DNA of 40,974 nt from Candidatus Roseilinea sp. (GTDB taxonomy: Bacteria > Chloroflexota > Anaerolineae > J036 > Brachytrichaceae): NCBI GenBank assembly GCA_025055235.1, contig JANWYN010000116.1:1-40974 (forward strand), read 5' to 3'. Shown here one piece after another: positions 14,636 to 23,150 of this stretch (positions within the stretch are counted from its first letter, which is position 1; the number at the start of each line of letters is the position of its first letter). The position numbers were made by a program, and so were the translations under genes. The notes beneath the pieces are model-generated. The model was given only the letters and a program-made list of their open reading frames with translations. It had not been told where the DNA came from and did no database searches.

Positions 14636-17083
14636 CTAACACTTCATCCGCGTGCCGGCGGGGTCGAACAACGGCTCTGCGCTGACCGTCGCCGGCAGCC
14701 GCTCGCCGAAGTATTCGATCTCCACCTTCGCGCCTACGTTGGCATGCGCGACCGGCAAATAGCCATAGGCGATGAACTTGCCGACGCTGTAACCGTAGTT
14801 CGCGCTGGTGACGTAGCCGATCGCCTTGCCATCCTCACCCGGCGCGAAGATCGGCTCTTTGCCCATCAGCACGCCGGCGTTATCGAGCGTGAGGCAGCAT
14901 AGCCTGCGCCGCAGCCCGGACTCCTTCGCACGGATCAGCGCCTCGCGCCCGATGAAGTCCGGCTTGTCCAGCTTGACTGCCCAGCCCAAGCCGGCCTCAA
15001 ACGGGTTGTAGTCGGTGTGGATGTCGCTGCCCCACAGCCGGTAGCCTTTCTCCAGCCGCAGCGAGTCAAACGCGCCGTTGCCGGCGAGGACAAGGCCGTG
15101 GTCTTGGCCGGCCTCCCACAACGCGTCCCAGACCCGCAGCGCATATTCCGCCAGCGCGTAGATCTCCCAGCCCAGCTCGCCGGCATACGACACGCGCAGG
15201 GCGACCGCCGGCGCAGCATCTATCATCAACGACTTCATCGTGTAATACGGGAAAGCCGCATTCGACACGTCCTCTTCGGCAACGCGCGCCAGCACCTCGC
15301 GCGCCTTCGGTCCCCACAAGCCGATCTTCCCCCATGCCGACGAGACGTCGGTGATGGCGACGGAGCCGTCGTCCGGCGCATGGCGCTCGATCCAGGCCAG
15401 GTCGTGCGGCAAGACGCCGCCGCCGGTGATCACCCAGAAGCGATCTGTGCTCATGCGGACGACGGTGAGATCGGCCACGATGCCGCCGCGTTCGTTGAGC
15501 AGGCTGGTGTAGATGACACGGCCGACCGGCCGGTCAATCTGGTTCGCGCACAGCCGGTTGAGGAAGGCCAGCGCGCCAGGGCCCTTCACCTCGATGACCG
15601 CCAGCGGCGTGAGGTTGAACATGCCGGCGCCGTCACGCACTGCCAGGTGCTCCGCGCCCTGAATTGGCGACCAGAAGCGCGCCGCCCAGCCGTTGCGCTG
15701 CGGGATGCGATCCTCGTATTTCTCCAGCAAGCGGGCGTTCTCTTCGAACCATTGCGCCACCTCCCAGCCGGCGCTCTGGAAGAACTGCGCCTTGTGCTCG
15801 ACCAGCCGGTGGTGAAATGGGCTGAGCCGCACGTTGCGCGGGTCGCCGATCTGCTCCATAGGGTGGATGATGTCGTAGACCTCGCGGTAGTTTTGTGCGC
15901 AGCGGGCGTGGATGTAGCGCTTGGTGAAGTAATGCTTCTGGAAGCGCGTGATGTCGGCCTCGCGCAGGTCCAATCCCGGATCGCCGAAGGTCATCCACTG
16001 GGCGATGGCGTTGCCGGCGCCGCCGGCGTGCGTCAGCCACAAGCCGACGCAGGCCCATAGTCCCTTCACCGCCGTCTCGCCCATGATCGGGTAGCCGTCG
16101 GTAGTGAAGGCAAACATGCCGTTGAACTTCACCGTGAGCTGAGCGCCCTTGAGCGCGGGCAACAGCTCGACCGTGGATTCCCAGCCTTTGACGAAGTGTT
16201 CCGGCGTGAAGTCGCGCTTGGCGCTCTTGCCCACGTCGTCCGGCGCGACCATCAGCGGCTCGTGGCGATAGCTGCCCACGCCGTAGCAATCGAACTGCTG
16301 GCGGAAGTACATCGAGTGGTCCTGATGGCGCATGAGCGGATGGCGCACCTCGACCGTCTCGCCCTTCAGCTCTGGAATCGGCTCGGTGACGGTGTAGAGA
16401 TGCTGCGCGGCCATGAGCGGGAGGCGCACGCCATACTTGCGCGTGAGCACGTCGCCCCAGATGTTGGTGCACCACAGCACCGTCTCCGCTTCAATCGCGC
16501 CCCGATCGGTCATTAGCCCCTTGATGCGGCCATGCTCGACGATGAGATCGGTGACCGGCGTGTTGCCCTGGAAGGTCACGCTACCGAACGCTTCGGCTGC
16601 GCGCGCCATCGCTGTGATCAGGCGCACGCCCTTAGCTACGGCATCGAACGGCGTGAAGTATGCGCCGTGGATCACCTTGGGGTTGATGAGTGGGTTCAGC
16701 CGGGTCGCTTCCTGCGGCGAGATCACTTCCGCGCCTTCCAGGCCATAGGCCTTGGCCCAGCCCCACCGGCGATACAGCTCGCTCAACCGCGCTTTGGTAT
16801 AGGCCACTTCCAGCCCGCCCACGCCGTAGAGCAACGGCTCGGGCGAAGCGGCATGCAGCTCGCCATACCACTGGCGCGAGTATTTGGCGAACTCCACCAT
16901 CATCTTCGACGGGTTGGTGAGGAACATGCCGCCCGGCGCATGCGAGGTCGAGCCATCCACTTCGAACAGTTCGCCTTTGTCGAGCACGAGGATGTCTCGC
17001 CAGCCGAGCTTGGCGAGGTGGTAGGCGGCGCTGCAGCCGACGATGCCGGCGCCGACGATGATGAGCCTAACTTTGGTTTGCAT
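14636..17083 (-). CDS. Dimethylglycine/sarcosine dehydrogenase-like flavoprotein (FAD oxidoreductase + GcvT domain)
   Basis: Two-part enzyme of 815 aa. The N-terminal half is an FAD-dependent amine oxidoreductase (dinucleotide loop VGAGIVGCSAAYHL). The C-terminal half is a folate-binding aminomethyltransferase (GcvT-like) domain starting near the GWAARFWSPIQGAEHLAVRD segment. Relatives oxidise N-methyl groups of dimethylglycine or sarcosine and pass the formaldehyde unit to tetrahydrofolate. The flavin-attachment segment reads GSTSHAPGG: the His is kept, but the Trp usual before it in this family (GSTWHAAG-like) is Ser. So covalent flavin is plausible but not certain. It lies downstream of hutH on the same strand; both feed one-carbon units or amino-acid nitrogen into folate-linked catabolism. 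The exact substrate is not settled. Confidence 0.88.
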   Translation of the reverse strand: MQTKVRLIIVGAGIVGCSAAYHLAKLGWRDILVLDKGELFEVDGSTSHAPGGMFLTNPSKMMVEFAKYSRQWYGELHAASPEPLLYGVGGLEVAYTKARLSELYRRWGWAKAYGLEGAEVISPQEATRLNPLINPKVIHGAYFTPFDAVAKGVRLITAMARAAEAFGSVTFQGNTPVTDLIVEHGRIKGLMTDRGAIEAETVLWCTNIWGDVLTRKYGVRLPLMAAQHLYTVTEPIPELKGETVEVRHPLMRHQDHSMYFRQQFDCYGVGSYRHEPLMVAPDDVGKSAKRDFTPEHFVKGWESTVELLPALKGAQLTVKFNGMFAFTTDGYPIMGETAVKGLWACVGLWLTHAGGAGNAIAQWMTFGDPGLDLREADITRFQKHYFTKRYIHARCAQNYREVYDIIHPMEQIGDPRNVRLSPFHHRLVEHKAQFFQSAGWEVAQWFEENARLLEKYEDRIPQRNGWAARFWSPIQGAEHLAVRDGAGMFNLTPLAVIEVKGPGALAFLNRLCANQIDRPVGRVIYTSLLNERGGIVADLTVVRMSTDRFWVITGGGVLPHDLAWIERHAPDDGSVAITDVSSAWGKIGLWGPKAREVLARVAEEDVSNAAFPYYTMKSLMIDAAPAVALRVSYAGELGWEIYALAEYALRVWDALWEAGQDHGLVLAGNGAFDSLRLEKGYRLWGSDIHTDYNPFEAGLGWAVKLDKPDFIGREALIRAKESGLRRRLCCLTLDNAGVLMGKEPIFAPGEDGKAIGYVTSANYGYSVGKFIAYGYLPVAHANVGAKVEIEYFGERLPATVSAEPLFDPAGTRMKC

Positions 17084-17110
17084 GTTCGGTTGTCCTTTTC
17101 GTTAACTCGT

Positions 17111-17163
17111 GAGTGGGGAGTCGGGAGTAAGGATGCACCGACTCCCCACTCCCTACTCCCTAA
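17111..17163. repeat. Heptanucleotide repeat element forming a hairpin, 3' end of hutH
   Basis: Left half is three heptamers of the form GAGTNNG (GAGTGGG, GAGTCGG, GAGTAAG); right half is their complement (CCGACTC, CCCACTC, CCTACTC). A perfect 14-bp stem (GAGTGGGGAGTCGG, 17111-17124, with its complement, 17138-17151) has a 13-base loop. The right half overlaps the last codons and stop of hutH. It could act as a terminator-like or mRNA-end structure, but there is no U-tract. Confidence 0.8.
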
Positions 17164-18739
17164 TCTCACTCATCGCTCGATTCACTTCGCGCACCAGCAC
17201 ATCACTGGCGATGAGCTGGTGCACGGCCTCGATGTAAGGCGACATCTCCACATCTGCTTGGATAAACGGCACGTGCGCCCGGATGAGGTCGTAGGCTGCT
17301 TGCGTGCCCCGGCCGAGCCGCGCGGTCATGCCCAGTTCCTGTTTGCGAAAGTCCACGCCTTGCGCTGCAGCCATCAACTCGATGGCCAGGATGCGCTCGA
17401 CGTTGTCCAGGATGTGCCGCAGCTTGAGCGCCGCCGTCATGCCCATGCTGACGTGGTCTTCGACGTTCGCCGATGTGGGAATGGTATCCACACTCGCCGG
17501 ATGTGACAACACCTTGTTCTCGGTGGCCAGCGCGGCAGCAGTGTACTGCGCGATCATGAAGCCGGAGTTCAACCCGCCCTGCCGGGTGAGGAAGGCCGGC
17601 AGCACATGCGTGTTCGATGCTTCATCGGTCAGGCGCATGATGCGCCGTTCGGAGATGTTGCCCAATTCGCTCACCGCCAGCCCGAGGTAGTCCATGGCGA
17701 TGGCCAGCGGCTCGCCGTGGAAGTTGCCGCCAGAGATCACCTCAATCTCGCCGGTCGCTTCGTCAACGAACAGCAGCGGGTTGTCGGTGACCGCGTTTAG
17801 CTCGATCGCGAACGCCCAGCGCGCATAGGCGATCGCATCGCGCGCGGCGCCGTGCACCTGAGGGATGCAGCGCAGCGTGTAGGCATCTTGCACGTTGGTC
17901 GAGTTGCGCGGGCGGACGAATTCGCTGCCGGCCAGCAATGCGCGCAGGTAGCGGGCGCAATCCTGTTGCCTGGGGAACGGCCGCAACGCCTGGATGCGTT
18001 CATCGAACGCGGCGTCGGTGCCGTATAGCGCCTCCAGGCTGAGGCAGCCGGCGATGTCCGCGACTTGGCTCAGCCGCTCGGCGCGGACGGTCTCCAGCAC
18101 ACCGACGGCGCACATCACCGCTGTGCCGTTGGTCAACGCCAACCCCTCCTTGGCGGCCAACGTGATGGGTTGCAGGCCGGCCTGGCGCATGGCTGCTGCG
18201 CCGGGTAGCACGGCGCCGCGCAGGCGCGCCGCGCCCTTGCCGATCAACGGCAGGCTCATGTGCGCCAACGGGGCCAGATCACCGCTCGCACCGAGCGAAC
18301 CTTTCTGCGGGATGACCGGATGCACGCCGGCGTTGAGCATGTCCAGCAGCAGTTGCAGCGTGCTGCGCCGGACGCCGGAGTAGCCGCGCGCCAGCGTGTT
18401 GGCGCGGATCAGCATGATCGCGCGCGTCGTTGGTTCGTCGAACGGCTCGCCCACGCCCACGGCATGGCTGACCAGGATGTTGTGCTGCAGTAGCTCAACC
18501 TGGTCGTTGGGGATGACGCGATCCTTGAACGCACCGAAGCCGGTAGTGATGCCGTAGGCGATGCGGCCTTCGCGCAGCAACTGTTGCACGGCTTGGGCCG
18601 CACGGTCTACGCGCAGTGCAGCTTCATCACTCAGCACGACGCGCGGGTGGTTCGGTTCGCCGTGCGCAACGGCGACCACTTGCTCCAGCGTCAGGCTGGC
18701 GCCGTCGAGGGTGATGAGACCGGGTGGGGTGTCGTTCAT
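17153..18739 (-). CDS. hutH: Histidine ammonia-lyase
   Basis: Cytosolic enzyme of 528 aa that removes ammonia from histidine to give urocanate, the first step of histidine breakdown. The internal Ala-Ser-Gly (151-153, in GSLGASGDLAPLAH) forms the MIO electrophile without added cofactor. Other family stretches are YGITTGFGAF and SHAVGVGEPFDEPTTRA. Length fits the family (about 510). The frame runs on upstream to 18967, but that part encodes only a heptanucleotide repeat and low-complexity Arg/Thr, so ATG 18739 is chosen; no good ribosome-binding site precedes it. No hutU, hutI or hutG is nearby. Tyrosine or phenylalanine lyase activity in the same superfamily cannot be fully excluded, but the active-site context reads as histidine. 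Confidence 0.9.
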   Translation of the reverse strand: MNDTPPGLITLDGASLTLEQVVAVAHGEPNHPRVVLSDEAALRVDRAAQAVQQLLREGRIAYGITTGFGAFKDRVIPNDQVELLQHNILVSHAVGVGEPFDEPTTRAIMLIRANTLARGYSGVRRSTLQLLLDMLNAGVHPVIPQKGSLGASGDLAPLAHMSLPLIGKGAARLRGAVLPGAAAMRQAGLQPITLAAKEGLALTNGTAVMCAVGVLETVRAERLSQVADIAGCLSLEALYGTDAAFDERIQALRPFPRQQDCARYLRALLAGSEFVRPRNSTNVQDAYTLRCIPQVHGAARDAIAYARWAFAIELNAVTDNPLLFVDEATGEIEVISGGNFHGEPLAIAMDYLGLAVSELGNISERRIMRLTDEASNTHVLPAFLTRQGGLNSGFMIAQYTAAALATENKVLSHPASVDTIPTSANVEDHVSMGMTAALKLRHILDNVERILAIELMAAAQGVDFRKQELGMTARLGRGTQAAYDLIRAHVPFIQADVEMSPYIEAVHQLIASDVLVREVNRAMSEIRE

Positions 18740-19090
18740 CGGGAGAGCGCCGCGGGTTGCGTCTTGCGTGCTGCGTCTTGCGTCCTGCGTCTCTCGTCTT
18801 GCGTCATGCGTCTCGCGTCGTTCGTCAGACGATCCTACGGTGATGATGACGCCATCGTTGATTGCGGCAGCCGTGCACCTGCCGGGTGCTGAGTTTGCGC
18901 ATGCTGCGTCGCGTTCTGGCTGCCGGGCGCTGCGCACGGTGACGAGCGGTGCAGCGGAACAGGTCAATGCGCATGCGTGCGCGGCGCGAGCAGCGTCTTC
19001 ACGACCGGGATCATGTTTGCCCTCAACGGCGGCGGAGGCACCGGCTTGGTGTAATCAATGGGCGAGCGGGAGGCGATGTTGGCGAACCTT
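18740..19090. other. Intergenic region between oxoamine synthase and hutH
   Basis: This 351-base stretch contains the heptanucleotide array (18758-18827) and about 260 bases with no convincing gene, tRNA or terminator. A frame continuous with hutH covers part of it but looks non-coding. The hutH promoter should be here, but I could not identify -35/-10 boxes with confidence. Confidence 0.5.
18758..18827. repeat. Heptanucleotide tandem array upstream of hutH
   Basis: Ten uninterrupted 7-base units with consensus TGCGTCT (variants such as TGCGTGC, TGCGTCC, TGCGTCA, CTCGTCT) run from 18758 to 18827, ending 19 bases short of the hutH ATG. The period is exactly 7 throughout. It resembles the short tandem repeats described in filamentous cyanobacteria, in architecture rather than sequence. 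Confidence 0.88.
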
Positions 19091-20296
19091 TCACACCCTC
19101 GCCGGCTGCAGGAAGCCCGTCTCCTGCCCGACGCGTTCGAACACCTCGAGCACGGTCTCGATTTGCGCGTCGGTGTGCGTGGCCATGTAGCTGGTGCGCA
19201 ACAGGCTCTTGGACGGCGGCACCGCCGGCGGCAAAACGGGGTTGGTATACACGCCGTGATCGTAGAGTGACTTCCACATGAAGACGGTGTGCATCTCGTT
19301 TTTGATGAACACCGGCACGATGGGCGTCACGCTCTGGCCGCAGTCGTAGCCCAGGCTGCGCAGCCCATCGCGCACTTTGGCGGCCTGCACATGCACGCGC
19401 TGCACATAGCTCGGATCCTCTTCGATGACGTCGAGGCAGGCCAACACGGTGGCAACGTTGGCCGGCGGCATAGACGCGCTGAAGATGAGCGAGCGGGCGT
19501 GATGCTGGATGTAGTCAATCACATCGCGATCGCCGGCGACCACGCCGCCCAGCGAGGCGAACGACTTGCTGAACGTGCCCATGATCACATCCACCTCGTC
19601 CACGCAGTCGAAGTGGAAGTGGGTGCCGCGTCCGCCCTCGCCCATCACCCCTAACCCGTGCGCATCGTCCACGAACAGACGGGCGCCGTATCGCTTCGCC
19701 AACACGATGATTTCGGGCAACGGCGCAAGATCGCCGCCCATCGAATACACGCCGTCCACCACGATCAGCTTGGGCGTTTCTCCGCATTCTTTCAGCACGC
19801 GTTCCAGGTCGTCCAAGTCGTTGTGCTTGAATCGCTTGAACTGGCAGCCGGCCATCTTGATCGCGTCCACCAGCGAGGCGTGAATTTCGCGGTCGCCCAC
19901 GACGATGTCGTTCTTGTCCATCAGCGCCGTGATCGCGCCCAGGTTGGCCTGGTAGCCCGTGCCGAAGATCAGCGCTGCTTCCTTGCCCAGGAACTTCGCC
20001 AGCCGGCGCTCCAACTCCTTGTGCAGCTCCAAGGTGCCGTTCAGGAAGCGGCTGCCGGTGCACGACGTGCCGTAACGCTCGATTGCCTCGATCGCTGCGC
20101 GACGCACCTTCGGGTGGGTGGTCAGGCCGAGGTAGTTGTTCGAGCCGATCATGATCAGCCGGTGATCGCCGATCAACACCTCGGTACCTTCAGTCTGCGA
20201 GAGCGGCTTGAAGTAGGGGTAGATGCCTTGTTCGCGCCCCATGCGGGCAGCGGCGAGCACAGGGTCTTTTGCGATCTTGTCAAACAGGTCAGCCAT
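19091..20296 (-). CDS. Alpha-oxoamine synthase, probably serine palmitoyltransferase-like
   Basis: PLP-dependent enzyme of 401 aa that condenses an amino acid with an acyl-CoA, releasing CO2 and CoA. The PLP lysine is Lys244 (GTFSKSFASLGG). His139 stacks on the ring, and DAHG (211-214) holds the cofactor. The family includes serine palmitoyltransferase, 2-amino-3-ketobutyrate CoA ligase (kbl), BioF and HemA. The segment YGTSCTGSRFLNGTLELHKE resembles bacterial serine palmitoyltransferases (GSR-LNGT) more than Kbl or BioF, suggesting sphingoid-base synthesis. If instead it is Kbl, it would act in threonine-to-glycine breakdown, which would suit the neighbouring hutH and dimethylglycine dehydrogenase-like genes. 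The family call is firm; the substrate is not. Confidence 0.82.
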   Translation of the reverse strand: MADLFDKIAKDPVLAAARMGREQGIYPYFKPLSQTEGTEVLIGDHRLIMIGSNNYLGLTTHPKVRRAAIEAIERYGTSCTGSRFLNGTLELHKELERRLAKFLGKEAALIFGTGYQANLGAITALMDKNDIVVGDREIHASLVDAIKMAGCQFKRFKHNDLDDLERVLKECGETPKLIVVDGVYSMGGDLAPLPEIIVLAKRYGARLFVDDAHGLGVMGEGGRGTHFHFDCVDEVDVIMGTFSKSFASLGGVVAGDRDVIDYIQHHARSLIFSASMPPANVATVLACLDVIEEDPSYVQRVHVQAAKVRDGLRSLGYDCGQSVTPIVPVFIKNEMHTVFMWKSLYDHGVYTNPVLPPAVPPSKSLLRTSYMATHTDAQIETVLEVFERVGQETGFLQPARV

Positions 20297-20460
20297 CGAA
20301 ATTCGATCCTCGAGATGAGATGGAGTTGCATCGTGCGCGAGCGGTTCGCGCAGCAGCGTTCGGCGTGCCGAGCCTCTTGAGCCGGCTCGTGGAGAACCGC
20401 TCAGCTATCGCGGTCGGTTCACCATTTGTCGCGCCGATCGCGAAGCACCGAACCGGTGCG

Positions 20461-20466
20461 ATTATA
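20461..20466 (-). promoter_or_regulatory. -10 box for the oxoamine synthase gene
   Basis: Minus strand reads a perfect TATAAT. The -35 region is poor (TTCGCG at 18-base spacing). Transcription would start near 20454 and give a leader of about 155 bases; that leader contains a small GCACCG/CGGTGC hairpin. No other gene lies in 20297-20527. Confidence 0.55.
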
Positions 20467-20527
20467 CGTTTGCGTACGAAGTCGCGCGAAGCAAACACAT
20501 TTCCTTGCTCAGGTGAGAGCGGCGCGC

Positions 20528-22868
20528 CTATGGAGTCGGCGTTGGCGTGTCGGCCGGCGGCGCCGGTGTATCTGTGGGTGGCGGCGCCGGCGTGTCCGTG
20601 GGCGGCGGCAGCGGTGTGTTGGTCGGTGGCGGCACTGGTGTATTCGTCGGTGGTGGTACCGGCGTATTCGTTGCTGTGGGTGGTAATGGTGTGTTGGTCG
20701 CCGTCGGTGGCACCGGTGTGGGCGTCGCCGTCGGTGGCAGGGGCGTGGGTGTCGGCGATGGCGGCACCGGAGTATTGGTCGCTGTCGGTGGCACTGGTGT
20801 GGGCGTCGCCGTCGGCGGTAGGGGCGTGGGTGTCGGCGATGGCGGCACCGGTGTTGGCGTTGCCGTCGGCAGTTGTGGCGTGGCCGTTGCTGTCGGTGGC
20901 ACCGGTGTGGGCGTCGCAGTTGGCGGTCGCGGTGTAGGGGTCGCCGTCGGCACCGGCGTGTTGGTCGCCGTCGGTGGCAAGGGCGTAGCCGTTGCCGTCG
21001 GGGGCACCGGTGTGGGCGTCGCAGTTGGCGGTCGCGGTGTAGGGGTCGCCGTCGGCACCGGCGTGTTGGTCGCCGTGGGCGGCGGTGTAGCAGTTGCAGT
21101 CGGTCGCGGCGTGTTCGTAGGTTGCGGTGTAGCGGTCGCTGTTGGTTGTGGTGTGTCTGTGGGCTGCGGTGTATTCGTCGGACGCGGTGTGTTAGTGGGT
21201 CGTGGCGTGTTTGTCGGTTGCGGCGTATTCGTAGGCTGTGGCGTATTCGTCGGACGCGGTGTGTTAGTGGGTCGTGGCGTGTTCGTCGGTTGCGACGTAT
21301 TCGTAGGCTGTGGCGTAGCAGTTGGCGTCGGCGGCTGAGGCGTGTTGCTCGGCGTCGGCGGTAACGGTGTAGCAGTGGCCGTTGGTGGCAGGGAAGTATT
21401 GGTTGGCCGCAGTGTATTCGTCGGCTGCGGCGTGACCGTCGCAGTGGGCGGTATTGGCGTAGTCGTCGCCGATGGCAGCGCCGGCGTATTCGTCGGTTGA
21501 GGCGTCGGCACCGGCGTATCGGTAGACCGCGGCGTTTCCGTCGGCTGCGACGTCGCAGTTGGCTGTGGGCTAGCCGGAGCCGTAGGTGTCGCTGTGGCCG
21601 GTGGCAGCGGCGTGTCGGTGGCCGTTGGACGCAGCGTCGGCTGCGGCGCGAGGGATGGCGTCGGCGATGGCACGATAGGCAGCACGGGGATCGTGGCCTG
21701 CGGCGTTGCAGTCGGCGAGATGCCGGGCAATCCTGGTGGTACAGACGTAGGACTGCCGGTATCGGGCAGCGTAGGCGGCGTTGCGGTGGGCGTTGGCGAT
21801 GCAGCGCTTGTTGCTGTGGGGATGGCCGTCGGCGTCATCGTCTGCCGCGGAGCACGCGTGGCTGCGCCGCCGGCTGTCGGGGTTGGGCTTGGCTCTTCCG
21901 GCAGCACCGGGCTTAGCGTCAATGCATACGCTTGTGTGGATTTCGCGCCCGTCGTATGCACTGCCAAGAGGTAAGTCCCGCCTGATACGAATGACACATC
22001 GAACACGCGCTCCAACCGGCCATCGGCGCCGATCTCCGCCGAACCGCGGAAGTTCACCGACATCCGCCCCCGGCTGCTGCACTGGTCGTTCGTCACCTCA
22101 TAGATCAGCACCCAGCCGTTGCTTGCGTAGTCGCTGAGCGAGACCTGATACGCCGGTGCTGAGGCAACGAAGCGATAGATGTTGAACTCGTGCTCGGGCG
22201 CCTGCGCGACCGTCGCCGGCGGCTCGATCACCTGCGCGGCGCATGCCGCGTGGTTGCCGGACGACGCCGGCGGGGTGAACGGGCGAATCGTGAGCACGTA
22301 CGGCCGGTTCGTCAAACCCTCTGTGGTATACACCGCCAGCAGATAAACGTTCCCGGGGATGAATGTCGGATCGAGCAAGCCCTCGAATCGCCGGTTAGGT
22401 TCAAGCGTTGCCGATGCAAGTAAGTTCACCGACATCCGAGACTGGGCCTGACACTCATCTCGCGTGACCTCGTAGACCAACAGTTGTCCAACGCCGTTGT
22501 AGTCATCGAGCGAAACTTGGTAGACCGGCGCCGAGGCGATGAAGCGATAGATGTTGAACTCTTGCTCGGGAGCTTGCATCACCGTCGCCGGCGGCTCGAT
22601 CATCTGCGCCAGGCACGCGCTGTGATTACCGGGCGCCGACTCCGTTGGCGTGGGCGGCGGGTTGTGTTTCGACCTGCGACAAAACCTGGGGAAGTGCAGG
22701 CGGCGATGCAGTCGGGCGGAAATTGGCGCTCTCGCCGAAAGGCAGATGCGCAACCTCGCGCGTGAGGAAGAACAGCGTGAAGGCTGCTGTGCCAACCAAC
22801 ACGGCAAGGATCAGGCCGCCGATGAGCAACCCATGCCATCTCCCCCGGCGCTCATTCGGATCGTTCAT
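20528..22868 (-). CDS. Membrane-anchored surface protein with two NHxAC domains and a long PT tail (frameshifted)
   Basis: The true N-terminus is in one frame (ATG 22868): basic start, a membrane helix (GLLIGGLILAVLVGTAAFTL), then VAHLPFGESANFRPTASPP. The rest is in another frame, reached by skipping one base near 22659-22661 (CAACCCGCCG); with one C fewer the text reads smoothly into PPPTPTESAPGNH. So there is either a base-call error, a real mutation or a programmed shift. Downstream come two copies of a roughly 110-residue domain also found in the next two genes (NHxAC, PPATV, FNIYRF, YLLAV, TTxG), then about 450 residues of proline-threonine repeats to the stop codon. The PT part is probably a glycosylated or extended wall-spanning stalk. 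GAGGGGGA precedes the start. Function unknown. Confidence 0.7.
20531..21560 (-). repeat. Low-complexity PT-coding tandem repeat
   Basis: On the plus strand this is an array of GGCGTCGGTGGC-like motifs; on the minus strand it encodes PTATPTPVPP- and PTNTPRPTNT-type units. Larger internal duplications are visible, for example two near-identical blocks at about 20890-20980 and 20995-21080. It is coding, but likely to vary in length between strains and to be hard to assemble. Confidence 0.8.
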
Positions 22869-23037
22869 TCTTCCCCCTCGATATATCTGCGACTACCTTT
22901 CGCGACCGGCAGCCTGCGGATACAGCCTTACATCTTCTCGAGGAGATTATTGCTCAGAATACGGGATTGCGCCATACGCACGATTCCGGCGGGTGCATTC
23001 GTGTATCAGGGCAAATGGAGGCAAAACATCGCGGTAG

Positions 23038-23059
23038 GGCGCGGACGCCGTTCCGCGCC
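23038..23059. other. Hairpin in the 22869-23150 intergenic region
   Basis: GGCGCGGA and TCCGCGCC form a perfect 8-bp stem with a 6-base loop, about 90 bases after the end of the 23151-24542 gene. It may be that gene's 3'-end structure, though no U-tract follows. The rest of this 282-base gap should hold the promoter of the 22868 gene; I could not locate it with confidence. Confidence 0.45.
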
Positions 23060-23150
23060 TTGCGACGCGTTGGCGATGGCGCACTGTGATGAGCGCGCTC
23101 TACCCAACATGCACATTTGCCCGCGCTGGCGAATGCATCCCATCCCCGGC

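Noticed and set aside
18740..18967. Upstream extension of the hutH frame adding about 75 residues
   Set aside because: The extension encodes the heptanucleotide array (Arg-Arg-Glu-Thr-type) and bears no similarity to the usual HutH N-terminus; it is read as intergenic.
20540..21560. Regular GGCGTCGG/GGTGT-type repetition that could be taken for a CRISPR array or a VNTR locus
   Set aside because: It is the coding sequence of a PT-repeat stalk on the minus strand; no conserved direct repeat with unique spacers and no cas genes are present.
22626..22868. Separate 80-residue membrane protein gene
   Set aside because: It stops just where the NHxAC protein's frame continues in a shifted register, has a PT/Ala transition and shares its ribosome-binding site; it is better explained as the N-terminus of a frameshifted gene.
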